From: Streptomyces sp. WMMB303
GTDB lineage: Bacteria > Actinomycetota > Actinomycetes > Streptomycetales > Streptomycetaceae
Reading direction: 5' to 3'
DNA: 64,000 bases
NCBI RefSeq assembly: GCF_029351045.1
Contig: NZ_JARKIN010000001.1
Coordinates: 310,001-374,000, forward strand
In this document: positions 10,311 through 18,799 of the stretch, piece after piece
Position numbering within the stretch: position 1 is the stretch's first letter
How the letters are laid out: the number at the start of each line of letters is the position of its first letter
Made by a program: the position numbers and the translations under genes
The notes under the pieces: model-generated
Databases searched by the model: none
The model's input: only the letters and a program-made list of their open reading frames with translations
What the model was told of the DNA's origin: nothing

Positions 10311-10383
10311 GCCGTCTCTCTTCCCTGTCCGCCGCGCGATCGTCGCGCGGATGTCATCGGAGCGGGCCTCTCCGGCGCCGCGG

Positions 10384-11271
10384 TCACACATGCAGGCTGC
10401 CCTCCGCCACCAGCACCCCGGCGCCGCCCACGTCCACCGAGGCGGGGGAGCCGGCAGCCTCCACCGTCCCCTCGGCCCGGGCCAGCATCAGCGAGGGGCG
10501 GCCCATCTCGACGCCCTGGGTGATCCGGATCTGCCGGCCGTAGGGTGCCATGCCGTGCCGGGCCAGATGGACGGCCAGCGGTCCGGCCGCGGACCCGGTG
10601 GCGGCGTCCTCGGTGACACCGTAGGCGGGCGAGAACATCCGGGTGCGCCAGGAGCTCGCGCCCTCCTCGTCCGGCGCCGGGCGCCTCGTCTCCCCGCCGG
10701 GGTCGGGGGCGAAGCAGTTGGCGGCCAGGTCCTCGAAAGCGGCCAGAGCTCGGTGGTCGGGGCGGAGGGCGGACAGCGCGGCGACGCTCTCCAGGCCGAC
10801 GAGGACGTGTCGGGGTCCGTTGTGGTAAATCTCCACGGGCAGCGTGGACTTCTGCACGCCGAGCGCGGTCAGCAGCTCTTCGGCACGCGCGAAGGGGCGC
10901 CAGGTGGGGACAGGTTGCCGCATCCGGGCGGCGACCACCCTGCCCTGCTTCCTTGTGAGGTCGAACGGGACGATGCCCATGGCCGTCTCCAGCCGTAACC
11001 GGTCCCCAGGACCGCGGGCCCCCAGCGCGATGGCCGTACCCAGCAGCGGGTGCCCGGCGAAAGGCAACTCGTTGACCGGGGTGAAGATGCGGATCCGGGC
11101 GTCACCACCGTGCCGGGGCCGGAGCACGAACGTGGTCTCCGACAGGTTCATCTCCCGGGCGATGCGCTGCATCGTGCGGGGTGACAGATCGTCGCTGCCG
11201 AAGAACACGGCCACAGGGTTGCCGAGCAGCGGCTGGTGGGCGAACGCGTCCACGACGACGTACGTGTGCAT
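10384..11271 (-). CDS. phzF: DHHA isomerase PhzF, with an in-frame TTA codon
   Basis: A 295-residue epimerase-fold isomerase. It converts trans-2,3-dihydro-3-hydroxyanthranilate (DHHA) to the aminoketone that condenses into the phenazine ring system. The catalytic glutamate is E45 in NLSETTF, and the two family loops FAGHPLLG and EDAATGSA are present. Length matches known PhzF (about 280). GGAGG lies 8 nt before ATG 11271. Codon 92 (minus-strand codon 10998-10996) is TTA, so translation should depend on the bldA tRNA, which ties phenazine production to development. Confidence 0.95.
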   Translation of the reverse strand: MHTYVVVDAFAHQPLLGNPVAVFFGSDDLSPRTMQRIAREMNLSETTFVLRPRHGGDARIRIFTPVNELPFAGHPLLGTAIALGARGPGDRLRLETAMGIVPFDLTRKQGRVVAARMRQPVPTWRPFARAEELLTALGVQKSTLPVEIYHNGPRHVLVGLESVAALSALRPDHRALAAFEDLAANCFAPDPGGETRRPAPDEEGASSWRTRMFSPAYGVTEDAATGSAAGPLAVHLARHGMAPYGRQIRITQGVEMGRPSLMLARAEGTVEAAGSPASVDVGGAGVLVAEGSLHV

Positions 11272-11353
11272 CGGGGGCCTCCGAGTGGTGGACGAAGAGG
11301 AGTGGCGCGGGCCGCGTCGCCGCGGGCTCCGGGCCGGAAGCCGAGGTGCCGGG

Positions 11354-13387
11354 TCACCGGCCGAGCGCGGCCCGCAGGGCGCGGCCCATGATGCCCGGGC
11401 CGTCCCGGGTGAGCACCGATTCGGCGTGGAACTGCATCGACGCGAACCGCGGCCCGCGCAGCGCGTGGATCTCCTGCGTCTCGGGATCCCGCGCCGCCTC
11501 CACCACGCCCACACCCTCGACATCGGTCTTGTCGTGCCGGGCGTGGGCGGCGAACGTGTTGTAGAAGCCGACCCGTTCACGGGCCCCGAACAGGTCGATC
11601 TCCCGCTGCACCCCCTGGTCCGGAGCGTCCCGGCGGACGAGCGGGAATCCGAGCCGGCGGCAGAGGGCCTGGTGGCTGAGGCAGACGGCGACGAAGGGAC
11701 GCTGCCGCTCGAGCAGGCAGCCGATCGCCGCATGCAGACGGGCCGTCCTGGGGCACGAGAGATCCCGCGGGTCGCCGGGGCCCGGCCCCATCACGACCAG
11801 ATCGTAGGCGTCGAACGCGGCCTCCTCGTCGTGGCGACGCACCCTCACCCGCAGGCCGAGAGCGCGCAACTGAAGGGCGATCATCGCCGTGAAGGTGTCT
11901 TCCATGTCGACGACCAGTACGCTCCGGCCGGCCAGCTCGGCAGCACCGTCGAAGCCGTGGGCGTCGGCGGGACCGGCGGCCGTGGACAAGCCGGGGGCGC
12001 CCACGTCGCGGGGGACGCCGCCCGCTCCCGGATGCCGCCCGGAGGGCGGCGTCCGGCAGGCTGCCGTCTCGTCCAGCCAGAAGTCCGCGAGCGGCTCGTT
12101 GCGCCGGTCCAGCGCGCCGCGCACGCTCGGATGGGCGGCGAAGGAACGGGCGGAGCCCGGTTCCAGGGCCGCGATGAGTCCTGCCGCCTTGGCACGGGTC
12201 TCGGCCGCCTCGGACGCCGGATCCGAGTGGCGGACGAGCGTGGCACCGACGCCGATGCGGACCTCCCCGGCGGCGTCGATGTCGGCGGTCCGGATGAGGA
12301 TCGCGGAGTCCAGCGTCCTGCCGCCGCGCCCGTCCCGGCCGATCAGGGCCGCGACGCCGCTGTAGTAGCCGCGGCCCTGCCGCTCGTACCGGGAGATGAC
12401 CCGGGCCGCGCTCTCCAGAGGACTCCCGGTCACGGTCGGCGCGAGCAGCGTCTCGTGCAGGATCTCGCGCACGCCCCGCGCTGTGTGCCCCTCGATGAAG
12501 TACTCGGTGTGGGCCAGTCGGGCCATCTCCTTCAGGTACGGCCCGGCAAGGCGACCGCCTTTTTCGCAGACCCGCGCCATCATCTTCAGCTCTTCGTCGA
12601 CGACCATGTACAGCTCCTCGGCCTCCTTGCGGTCGGCGAGGAAGTCCAGGACCCCGGTGAGTTCCGGGCCCCCGGCCGGATAGCGGTAGGTGCCGCTGAT
12701 CGGGTTCATCACCGCTGTGCCGTCGCGCAGGCTGATGTGCCGCTCCGGACTCGACCCCACCAGCGTGCGCTCCCCGGTGTGCACCAGGAAGGTCCAGTAG
12801 GCTCCCGACTCGCTCTCCAGGAGCCGGCGGAAGAAGGCCAGGGCGAGCTCGCCGGAGTAGTCGGTGAGGTCGGCGACGAAGTCACGCCGGATGACGAAGT
12901 TGGCTCCTTCCCCGCGCCCGATCACCTCGGTGACGACGCGGCGCACGGTGTCCGCGTACTCCGTGTCTCCGGGGACGAAGCGCTGATTGACCAGGGTGGT
13001 CGCCGTGCGCGGCAGCCGGGGCAGCGCCTCGGCGAGGGGAAGCGACTCCTGGCCGGTGACCGTCAGCGCGACGAGCGGCGTGGCGTCGTCGACGCAGGCG
13101 TAGCCGCGTTCGGCCAGCTGGCGGTACGGGATGAGCACGAGCGTCTCATGGCGGTCTCCTCCGCCCCCGGGAGCCGTGGCGGCCGCGGTGCCACCGGGCC
13201 ACCCGCTGCTGTCGGGGCGCTCCTGGCCCGGGGGCTCCGGAAGCGGTATCCGCGCCAGCGTCGGAGGCGTGGAGACCGGCCCGGCGAGGACCTCCAGGCG
13301 GTCGGCGCCGGTGCCGGGCGAGCGGTGGAGGAGAGCGAACGGCGCGGACGGGTCGTCGAGCACCCGCTCGAACAGTCCGCCGCTCAC
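11354..13387 (-). CDS. phzE: ADIC synthase PhzE (chorismate-using synthase with fused amidotransferase)
   Basis: A 677-residue bifunctional enzyme that converts chorismate and glutamine to 2-amino-2-deoxyisochorismate (ADIC), the first committed phenazine step. The N-terminal two thirds is the anthranilate-synthase-like domain ([39 protein letters not shown]). The C-terminal glutamine amidotransferase has MGPGPGDP, the nucleophile in [12 protein letters not shown] and the His in MQFHAES. The start is GTG 13387, overlapping the phzD stop in a GTGA; the frame is open far upstream but belongs to no earlier start. A linker of about 50 residues rich in Pro, Gly and Ala separates the domains. Confidence 0.95.
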   Translation of the reverse strand: MSGGLFERVLDDPSAPFALLHRSPGTGADRLEVLAGPVSTPPTLARIPLPEPPGQERPDSSGWPGGTAAATAPGGGGDRHETLVLIPYRQLAERGYACVDDATPLVALTVTGQESLPLAEALPRLPRTATTLVNQRFVPGDTEYADTVRRVVTEVIGRGEGANFVIRRDFVADLTDYSGELALAFFRRLLESESGAYWTFLVHTGERTLVGSSPERHISLRDGTAVMNPISGTYRYPAGGPELTGVLDFLADRKEAEELYMVVDEELKMMARVCEKGGRLAGPYLKEMARLAHTEYFIEGHTARGVREILHETLLAPTVTGSPLESAARVISRYERQGRGYYSGVAALIGRDGRGGRTLDSAILIRTADIDAAGEVRIGVGATLVRHSDPASEAAETRAKAAGLIAALEPGSARSFAAHPSVRGALDRRNEPLADFWLDETAACRTPPSGRHPGAGGVPRDVGAPGLSTAAGPADAHGFDGAAELAGRSVLVVDMEDTFTAMIALQLRALGLRVRVRRHDEEAAFDAYDLVVMGPGPGDPRDLSCPRTARLHAAIGCLLERQRPFVAVCLSHQALCRRLGFPLVRRDAPDQGVQREIDLFGARERVGFYNTFAAHARHDKTDVEGVGVVEAARDPETQEIHALRGPRFASMQFHAESVLTRDGPGIMGRALRAALGR

Positions 13388-14019
13388 GACGCGACCTCCG
13401 CGAGCAGCCGGTCGGCGGAGACGACCATGGCGCAGCGCTCCGCCGCGTAGGTGAGGGCCATCCGGTGCCGGTCCTGCGAGAAGTCGGCGACGGCATCGCC
13501 GACCAGAAACGTCCGGATGTCGTTCGCGTACGCCTCCATCGCCGTCGCCAGCACACCCACGTGCGCGTACACGCCGCACAGGATGAGCTGGTCGCGCCCG
13601 GCCGCGCGCATCCGCCGCAGCAGGGGCGAGCGGAAGAACGCGCTGTAGCGCCATTTGGTCAGCAGCCAGTCGCCCTCGGCGGGGGCCAGTTCCTCGGCCA
13701 CCTGACGGTCTTCGGCCGAGGCGCGCATCCCAGGGCCCCAGAAGTCCATCAGCAGACCGCGGTCCCGGGCGCTCATCGCGCCGGGTTGGGTGGAGTAGGC
13801 GACGGGCACGCCGCGGGCTGCGCAGCGGGTGCGAACCCGTTCGGCGTTGCCGAGGAGTTCCGCACGCACGGTGCCGGGGAAGGGCGCGAGGAAGTACCGC
13901 TGCATGTCGTGGACGAGCAGCACCGCCCGGTCCGGGTCCACACTCCACGCGGCAGTGTTGTCCGGCAGCTCGTGGGAGGAGGGAAGCGGGTAGGACGCGA
14001 TGGGCGGGATGCCTGCCAT
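13384..14019 (-). CDS. phzD: Isochorismatase PhzD
   Basis: A 211-residue isochorismatase-family hydrolase that splits ADIC into DHHA and pyruvate. The catalytic Asp is D38 in VHDMQRYF and the catalytic Lys is in [10 protein letters not shown]. The position of the usual nucleophilic Cys reads CGVYAHVG (Gly-Val-Tyr), a change known for PhzD, which works without a Cys nucleophile. Length matches Pseudomonas PhzD (207). It is translationally coupled to phzE by a 4-nt overlap and lies 198 nt after phzB. Confidence 0.95.
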   Translation of the reverse strand: MAGIPPIASYPLPSSHELPDNTAAWSVDPDRAVLLVHDMQRYFLAPFPGTVRAELLGNAERVRTRCAARGVPVAYSTQPGAMSARDRGLLMDFWGPGMRASAEDRQVAEELAPAEGDWLLTKWRYSAFFRSPLLRRMRAAGRDQLILCGVYAHVGVLATAMEAYANDIRTFLVGDAVADFSQDRHRMALTYAAERCAMVVSADRLLAEVAS

Positions 14020-14217
14020 GAGCGGTGCCTTTCTGTCGCGCGGTGGTACTCCCCGCGGCTGCCGGTCCCGGGCACCGGGCACCGAGGCCCGCGGTGGGCC
14101 CGGGCCGCTCGAGCCGCGCCCTGGGGGGGGGCGGGTGGAGGTGCGGGATCGCGTCGGTCCGGCGGGAGCCCCGAGGGGTTCCCGGACGGTTCGCAGGGGT
14201 CTGAGCAGGCGGGACGG
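14020..14217 (-). other. phzB-phzD intercistronic gap with a G9 tract
   Basis: This 198-nt gap is the only sizeable one inside the phz unit. It is GC-rich and contains a run of nine G at 14123-14131, read as C9 in the phz mRNA. No gene or clear hairpin terminator was found. A processing or slippage site is conceivable only. Confidence 0.5.
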
Positions 14218-14721
14218 TCAGGTGGGGATGCCGTCCCGCCGGACCGTCGGCACCGGGATGCCCAGCGCGCGCAGTTGCTCGAACGGGTTCATGAACTCCC
14301 GGTTCTGCAGGATCTTCCCCCGGTCGTCGAAGCGGAACGAGTGGAGGAAGTGGTTCTCGTAGTACCCCTCCGGATAGCCCGGGAAATTGATCTTCCCGTG
14401 CCCGTCGCACTCGACCCAGAAGAAGCGCGGGTCCTGGGTCTCGAAGACCTGGATGTTGTACCACTCCCAGTCCGGGAAGCACTTCAGCGACCAGACGGCG
14501 TGCTCGGCCAGGCGAGCGCGCCCCGTGATCTCGATGGGGGCGCCGGTGTCGTTGGTCCACAGTCCCCCGCTGCCGTTCTCGGCGAACAGCTCGTGGCGGC
14601 GCAGCCGGTTCCGGCCCTTGGTGTGTTCCAGATACTTCTCGACCGTGGCGCGGTTGGCGCGGCGCTGCTCGGCCGCGTCGGCGAAGCCCTGTGCCGCAGT
14701 GCGGGCGGATGCGTCGGCCAT
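14218..14721 (-). CDS. phzB: Phenazine biosynthesis protein PhzB (PhzA/B family)
   Basis: A 167-residue NTF2-like (SnoaL-fold) protein that promotes condensation of two PhzF products into the tricyclic hexahydrophenazine dicarboxylate. Characteristic segments are RRATVEKYLEHTKGRNRLRRH-type start (here ANRATVEKYLEHTKG), a FPDWEW core and ENHFLHSFRFDDRGKI. It is the first gene of the minus-strand unit, with a strong AAGGAGG 9 nt before ATG 14721. Only one phzA/phzB-type gene is present, as in other Streptomyces clusters; Pseudomonas has two. Confidence 0.93.
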   Translation of the reverse strand: MADASARTAAQGFADAAEQRRANRATVEKYLEHTKGRNRLRRHELFAENGSGGLWTNDTGAPIEITGRARLAEHAVWSLKCFPDWEWYNIQVFETQDPRFFWVECDGHGKINFPGYPEGYYENHFLHSFRFDDRGKILQNREFMNPFEQLRALGIPVPTVRRDGIPT

Positions 14722-15025
14722 GGAGTGCCTCCTTGCGGTACCGGTGAGGGTGGAGCGGGTACGGAGCGGCCGATCGTCCGCGAACGGACTCGGCCGAGAC
14801 TTGACGCAGACATGACGGATAGTCGACGACGCTGACGTCCGATCGGCCACGCTTCCCCTCCTGCACCCCTCGACCACCGCACGACCCTCCCTGCGCACAC
14901 TGCCCCGAACCGTGCGACAAGCGACCGTGCCGCAGCCGGGAGGACGAGCCGTCGAGACGGCGTCGCGCGAGCACGACAGCCGCGCGACCCGGGCGCGACC
15001 CGCGCGACGAGAGGGGACCCAGCTG
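14722..15025. promoter_or_regulatory. Divergent phenazine-cluster promoter region
   Basis: This 304-nt region separates phzB (minus) from the methyltransferase operon (plus) and must hold both promoters. A TTGACG at 14801-14806 has no matching -10 element 16-18 nt away, so no promoter is assigned. No regulator gene lies in the cluster. Confidence 0.6.
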
Positions 15026-16075
15026 ATGACCAGTGCCGCCCGCCCGGACCCCCAGCACGCTCCGGCGGCCGCAGCGGACCCGGCCGGCCAGTTGCTGGAG
15101 CTGTCCTTCGGCTACCTCTACTCGGCCGCCCTCCACACGGCGGCCCGCCTGGGTATCGCCGACCATCTGACCGACGGCCCGCGCACCGCGGAGCAGCTCG
15201 CGCAGTCGGCTCAGGCGCACGGTCCGCACCTGCGGCGGCTGTTGCGCTTCCTCGCGACGAAGGGCGTCTTCCGCCAGGACGAGGCCGGCCGCTTCCACCT
15301 GACCCCGCTCGCCGAACCGTTGCGCACCGGCGTCGAGGGGTCGCTGCGCGACTACGTCATGATGCGCGGAGAGGACGTCTTCTGGCTCCCGGCGGCCCGG
15401 CTGCCGGACGCGGTACGCACCGGTGGCACCGGCTTCGAGCAGGTCTACGGTCTCCCTTTCTACGACCACCTCGCCGCGCACCCCGAGGTGGGGGCGGCCT
15501 TCCACGCCAGCATGGCGGCGTTCTCGCAGACGCTGAGCGACGATGTCGCGGGCGCCTTCGACTTCTCCTCGGTGCGGAGCGTGGTCGATGTGGGCGGCGG
15601 GCGCGGCGGGCTGCTGAAGGCGATCCTGCTGCGCCACCCCGCGGTGGCGGGTGTCCTGTTCGACCGGGAGCCGGCCATCGCCTCGCACGTGCTCGACATC
15701 CCCGAACTGGCCGGGCGGTGGCAGGCGGAGGCCGGCGACTTCTTCGCCGCGGTCCCGCCCGGCGCCGACGTCTACCTGCTGAAGCACGTGCTGGCCGGCT
15801 GGCCGGACGAGGAGTGCGTGCGGATCCTGCGGGCATGCCGCCGCGCGGCTCCGGCCGGCGGCCGGCTGCTGGTCGTCAACGGTCTGATCCCGGAAGGGAA
15901 CGAGCCGCATCCCGGCAAGACCCACGACATGCTGATGATGACCGTACTCGACGGGAAGGGGCGCACGCGCCGGGAGTACGAGCAGCTCCTGGCGCGGGCA
16001 GGACTGACCGTGCGCCGGGTGGACACCCTCTCCGCGCACGCGTCGATCATCGAGGCCGTGGCCGACGGCCGTTGA
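15026..16075 (+). CDS. SAM-dependent methyltransferase, PhzM/O-methyltransferase-2 family
   Basis: A 349-residue methyltransferase with an N-terminal winged-helix dimerisation domain (about residues 15-100) and a Rossmann SAM domain (VVDVGGGRGGLLKAIL, GDFFAAVPPGADVYLLKH). This family contains PhzM, the phenazine N-methyltransferase, and many antibiotic O-methyltransferases. Divergent placement next to phzB suggests it tailors a phenazine. The usual HDW catalytic segment reads LAGWPDEE, so the His base of O-methyltransferases is replaced by Ala at about residue 257; this fits an N-methyltransferase better, but that is inference. ATG 15026 has GAGAGGGGA upstream. Confidence 0.88.
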   Translation: MTSAARPDPQHAPAAAADPAGQLLELSFGYLYSAALHTAARLGIADHLTDGPRTAEQLAQSAQAHGPHLRRLLRFLATKGVFRQDEAGRFHLTPLAEPLRTGVEGSLRDYVMMRGEDVFWLPAARLPDAVRTGGTGFEQVYGLPFYDHLAAHPEVGAAFHASMAAFSQTLSDDVAGAFDFSSVRSVVDVGGGRGGLLKAILLRHPAVAGVLFDREPAIASHVLDIPELAGRWQAEAGDFFAAVPPGADVYLLKHVLAGWPDEECVRILRACRRAAPAGGRLLVVNGLIPEGNEPHPGKTHDMLMMTVLDGKGRTRREYEQLLARAGLTVRRVDTLSAHASIIEAVADGR

Positions 16076-16139
16076 CCGGGCCGTCGGCCGACCGACACCG
16101 GAAGTCAGCAGCCGACGGACGGCCGCCGGAAAGGACGTC

Positions 16140-16994
16140 ATGACCGAGACGATGGACGCGGTGGGACGCACAGCGCTGCTGACCGCCGCCATGCGTGCGC
16201 TGGAGAGCCGACGGCCGGACCGGCTCCACACGGACCCCTACGCGCAGGAGCTGTGCGGCGACGAGGGGCCGAAGCTGCTGGACGAGATGTGGGGCGCGAC
16301 CTTCCCACCGCACCGGCGGCGCGCGATGCCCGACAGCCTCGACGTCAACGCCATCCGCACCCGCTTCTTCGACGATCTCCTGCAACGCGTCTCCCGGGGC
16401 CGGCACGCCCAGATCGTGTCCGCCGCCTCCGGGGTCGACTCCCGCCCCTACCGACTGGAGTGGGCGCCGGAGGTGCGCTACTACGAGATCGACCGCCCGT
16501 CGGTGCTGGATTACAAGCAGCGCCGGCTCACCGGAGCGCACCCCCGGGTGGCACACCGGATGATCGCGGCCGATCTGACCGCTCCCGGCTGGGAGCGCCG
16601 ACTGGAAGCGGCCGGATACGACGCGACGGCGCCCTCGGTGTGGCTCCTCGAGGGCGTGCTTCCCTACCTGCACGAGGACGAGGTGCACCGCTTGCTGCAA
16701 CGCATCCGCACCGTCACCGCCACCGGGAGTCTGGTCGCGGGGGATCTGGTCAACGCCGAGGCGCTGACCTCGGCCCAGGCACGCGGCCAGCTGGATGTCT
16801 TCGCCCGGTGGGGCTGCCCCTGGCGGTTCGGCACCGACGACCCGGAAGCCCTCTTCGAGAGACACCGCTTCACCGCCGAGGTCGTCCAGCCCGGTGACGA
16901 GAGCGCCCACTACGGCCGTTGGCGGGACCCGGTGTCCCCGCGGAGCGTGCCCGGCGTCCGCAGGATCTTCCTCGTGTGCGCCGAGCGGCGCTGA
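16140..16994 (+). CDS. SAM-dependent methyltransferase, leucine-carboxyl/TIGR00027 family
   Basis: A 284-residue class I methyltransferase of the COG3315 (TcmP/PPM1-like) family. It is recognised by AASGVDSRPYRLEW, VRYYEIDRPSVLDYKQRRL and WLLEGVLPYLHEDE. Known relatives often methylate carboxylates. It follows the PhzM-like gene by 64 nt with AAAGGAC before the ATG, so the two form an operon next to phz. A carboxyl methyltransferase here would suit methyl esterification of a phenazine carboxylic acid; this is an inference from family and context. Confidence 0.86.
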   Translation: MTETMDAVGRTALLTAAMRALESRRPDRLHTDPYAQELCGDEGPKLLDEMWGATFPPHRRRAMPDSLDVNAIRTRFFDDLLQRVSRGRHAQIVSAASGVDSRPYRLEWAPEVRYYEIDRPSVLDYKQRRLTGAHPRVAHRMIAADLTAPGWERRLEAAGYDATAPSVWLLEGVLPYLHEDEVHRLLQRIRTVTATGSLVAGDLVNAEALTSAQARGQLDVFARWGCPWRFGTDDPEALFERHRFTAEVVQPGDESAHYGRWRDPVSPRSVPGVRRIFLVCAERR

Positions 16995-17030
16995 GCCCGC
17001 GGTTCCCCGGTGCGGCAGCAGCCCGGCACC

Positions 17031-17063
17031 GCGCCGAGGCGCGGCTCTCCCGCGCCTCGGCGC
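17031..17063 (+). terminator. Terminator of the methyltransferase operon
   Basis: Perfect 14-bp stem (17031-17044 with 17050-17063) and 5-nt loop, 37 nt after the stop at 16994. Confidence 0.7.
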
Positions 17064-17100
17064 CGCCCGGGTCGGGCGGGTGCCCCCCGGGGCGGTCAGG

Positions 17101-17140
17101 CGGTCCACGCCGCCCCCGCCACGGAAGGCGGCGTGGACCG
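17101..17140 (-). terminator. Terminator of the GH64 gene
   Basis: Perfect 14-bp arms at 17101-17114 and 17127-17140 with a 12-nt loop, 30 nt past the GH64 stop on the minus strand. Confidence 0.65.
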
Positions 17141-17170
17141 GCGGCGGACGACGGACGTCCGCCGCGGCCG

Positions 17171-18346
17171 TCACCCGAAGGGCGTCAGTGTGAGCGTCAG
17201 TTCGCTCGCGGCGCCGTCCTCGATGTAGGAGGCGAAACCGCCCACGTCGTCGAAGGCGAAGCCGTACGCCTTGCCGTCCTCCGTGGCGGCGTGCATGGCC
17301 TTGGCGTAGTGGTGTGTGAGGTCGCCCTGGTAGAAGGCGGCGGGGTCGGTGGTGGGCTGGTCGGCGGCGGAGAGCAGGGTGGTGCGGTTGAAGGCGGCGC
17401 CGAGGATGGCGGCGACCGGGCCGGTGGTGCCGTCGTTGGGTGCGGCGAGCGCGCCGTCGCAGAAGAGGACGTCCTTGGTGGACGGCTTGCCGAAGGACAC
17501 CTCGGCCGGGCCGGAGAAGGACAGCCGGTCGCCGGCCACCCGGCCGGTGAACGTTCCGGCGTTGGTTGTGACCTTCAGATCCTTGCTCTGGTACGCGGCC
17601 CAGACCTGGTCGATGTACGGCGCGAAGTAGTCCTCCGCGAAACGGCCGGCACCCAGGCCGTGGCCCGGGGCTATGACGCGCTTGTCATCGATGACGAGCT
17701 GCGAGAACGCCTCGACGGAACGCACCGAGTCGAAGATCCGGTCGCGGGCGCCGGGCTTGAGCGTGCCGGTGGTCTGCTGCTTGGTGCCCTTGAGCCCGAT
17801 GGCCAGCGGCACGCTGAACATGTCGACCATGGTGGTGTTGCAGTACATCGCGCCGCCCTGGTACGTGAACTCCGCACAGTCGTGCACGACCGGGTAGTTG
17901 GGGTCGGACTCGACCCAGGCGGCGGGGTACGCCAGGGCGGCGCCGGTGTCGGCCTCGACGGCCTTGAACTTGAGCTTCTCGCCGCAGGCGACATAGATGC
18001 GGCCGGACATCTCCGGAAGCGAGACGACCGTCTCGGTGCCGGTCAGTGGGATGGCGTAGTCGGTGTAGCCGTCCGGGCCGTTGTCGGACATCTGCACCGG
18101 CTTCAGTTCGCCTTCGGGCGTGACGTGGCACTGGTTCGTGCCGTCGTTGCCCACGATGTAGAGGTGGATCGACCCGTTGTCGTAGGCGCCGCTGTTGTTG
18201 ACGATTTTCAACGACAGTCCGGCGGCGGCGGTCGGCCGGAAGAGGCTGCCCGCGGTCGCCTGCTGAGCGACGAGCCCGGCGGCGGGGACGGTGACTGCGG
18301 CGGCTGCGGCGCCGCGGAACAGCGCGCGGCGGCTGACGGGACTCAT
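17171..18346 (-). CDS. Secreted GH64 beta-1,3-glucanase (thaumatin-like)
   Basis: A 391-residue exported enzyme. Its Tat/Sec-type signal (SRRALFRGAAAAA to about residue 33) is followed directly by a GH64 domain beginning LKIVNNSGAYDNGSIHLYIVG. The NQCHVTPEG, YVACGEKLKFK and VVHDCAEFTY segments are typical of laminaripentaose-producing beta-1,3-glucanases. No carbohydrate-binding module is attached. It should attack fungal or plant beta-1,3-glucan outside the cell. ATG 18346 has GGAGG 11 nt upstream and overlaps the stop of a tiny upstream frame in ATGA. A CebR-like operator lies about 210 nt upstream. Confidence 0.9.
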   Translation of the reverse strand: MSPVSRRALFRGAAAAAVTVPAAGLVAQQATAGSLFRPTAAAGLSLKIVNNSGAYDNGSIHLYIVGNDGTNQCHVTPEGELKPVQMSDNGPDGYTDYAIPLTGTETVVSLPEMSGRIYVACGEKLKFKAVEADTGAALAYPAAWVESDPNYPVVHDCAEFTYQGGAMYCNTTMVDMFSVPLAIGLKGTKQQTTGTLKPGARDRIFDSVRSVEAFSQLVIDDKRVIAPGHGLGAGRFAEDYFAPYIDQVWAAYQSKDLKVTTNAGTFTGRVAGDRLSFSGPAEVSFGKPSTKDVLFCDGALAAPNDGTTGPVAAILGAAFNRTTLLSAADQPTTDPAAFYQGDLTHHYAKAMHAATEDGKAYGFAFDDVGGFASYIEDGAASELTLTLTPFG

Positions 18347-18528
18347 CGGACAGAACCTCCGTTGACGGCGGCGGTGGGGGGAACGGGGAGACCGACATCG
18401 TTGTCGGCCAGCGGTGCGGCGCCGTGCGCGGCACTCGTCGGCGCGGCCGGGGCGCCGGCGGGAGAGGGGTTTCGCCGACGGCTGCTTCGTGCGGAGCGGT
18501 TCCGCACAGGCGTGATCGACGGACTCAT
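18343..18528 (-). CDS. Possible 61-residue leader ORF coupled to the GH64 gene
   Basis: A small frame starting ATG 18528 with AAGGAGC 8 nt upstream and ending in a TGA that overlaps the GH64 ATG (ATGA). The peptide is Ser/Arg/Pro/Ala-rich with no recognisable domain. The good ribosome-binding site and stop-start overlap argue for translation and coupling. The composition could equally be chance in GC-rich DNA, or mark a frameshift in a longer N-terminus. Confidence 0.35.
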   Translation of the reverse strand: MSPSITPVRNRSARSSRRRNPSPAGAPAAPTSAAHGAAPLADNDVGLPVPPTAAVNGGSVR

Positions 18529-18553
18529 GATGCGCTCCTTCAGTGTGGGGGTG

Positions 18554-18567
18554 GGTGAGCGCTCTCA
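18554..18567. promoter_or_regulatory. CebR/LacI-type operator upstream of the GH64 gene
   Basis: GGTGAGCGCTCTCA carries the GAGCGCTC core and matches 11 of 14 positions of TGGGAGCGCTCCCA. The wider GTGAGCGCTCTCAC (18555-18568) is itself nearly palindromic. Position upstream of a glucanase gene suggests sugar-responsive LacI-family repression, by CebR or a paralogue. Confidence 0.6.
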
Positions 18568-18743
18568 CGTCACGGCAGAGAACGGTGCCGAAGGTATGGA
18601 CCTTCGTCAAGGGCTCGTGGAAGCCGGTCGCTCCACAGGCGTGCGGCGCTCACCACCCGGCGTGCCGAGCGGATGTGACGTCCTCACAGGTCACCACGGG
18701 AGGAGCGGGAGCCCGGTTCACGGCGGGGCCGGCCTGGAGCAGT

Positions 18744-18780
18744 TTTGCCTGTGAGGCAAAGCCTTTGCCCCACAGGCGAA
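18744..18780. promoter_or_regulatory. Two tandem palindromic operators before the XRE-cupin gene
   Basis: TTTGCCTGTGAGGCAAA (18744-18760) is a perfect 7-3-7 palindrome. TTTGCCCCACAGGCGAA (18764-18780) is a second, weaker copy 20 bp downstream, which puts both on one DNA face. Together they also form a larger inverted repeat (18747-18777, one mismatch). The second copy overlaps the predicted -35, so autorepression is likely. Confidence 0.75.
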
Positions 18781-18793
18781 GAGTGTCTTTAAT
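18765..18793 (+). promoter_or_regulatory. Predicted promoter giving a leaderless XRE mRNA
   Basis: TTGCCC (18765-18770), a 17-nt spacer, then TTTAAT (18788-18793). Transcription would start at about 18800, the A of the XRE ATG. No Shine-Dalgarno at usable spacing is present, which supports a leaderless transcript. Confidence 0.6.
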
Positions 18794-18799
18794 CAGGGT

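Noticed and set aside
14801..14806. TTGACG as a -35 for the phenazine genes
   Set aside because: No -10-like hexamer 16-18 nt away on either strand.
11354..16231. A single 1625-codon open frame spanning phzE, phzD, phzB and the methyltransferase region
   Set aside because: It is in the phzE frame but runs antisense or out of frame through phzD, phzB and the plus-strand methyltransferase genes; GC-rich DNA gives few stops. Only 11354-13387 matches PhzE.
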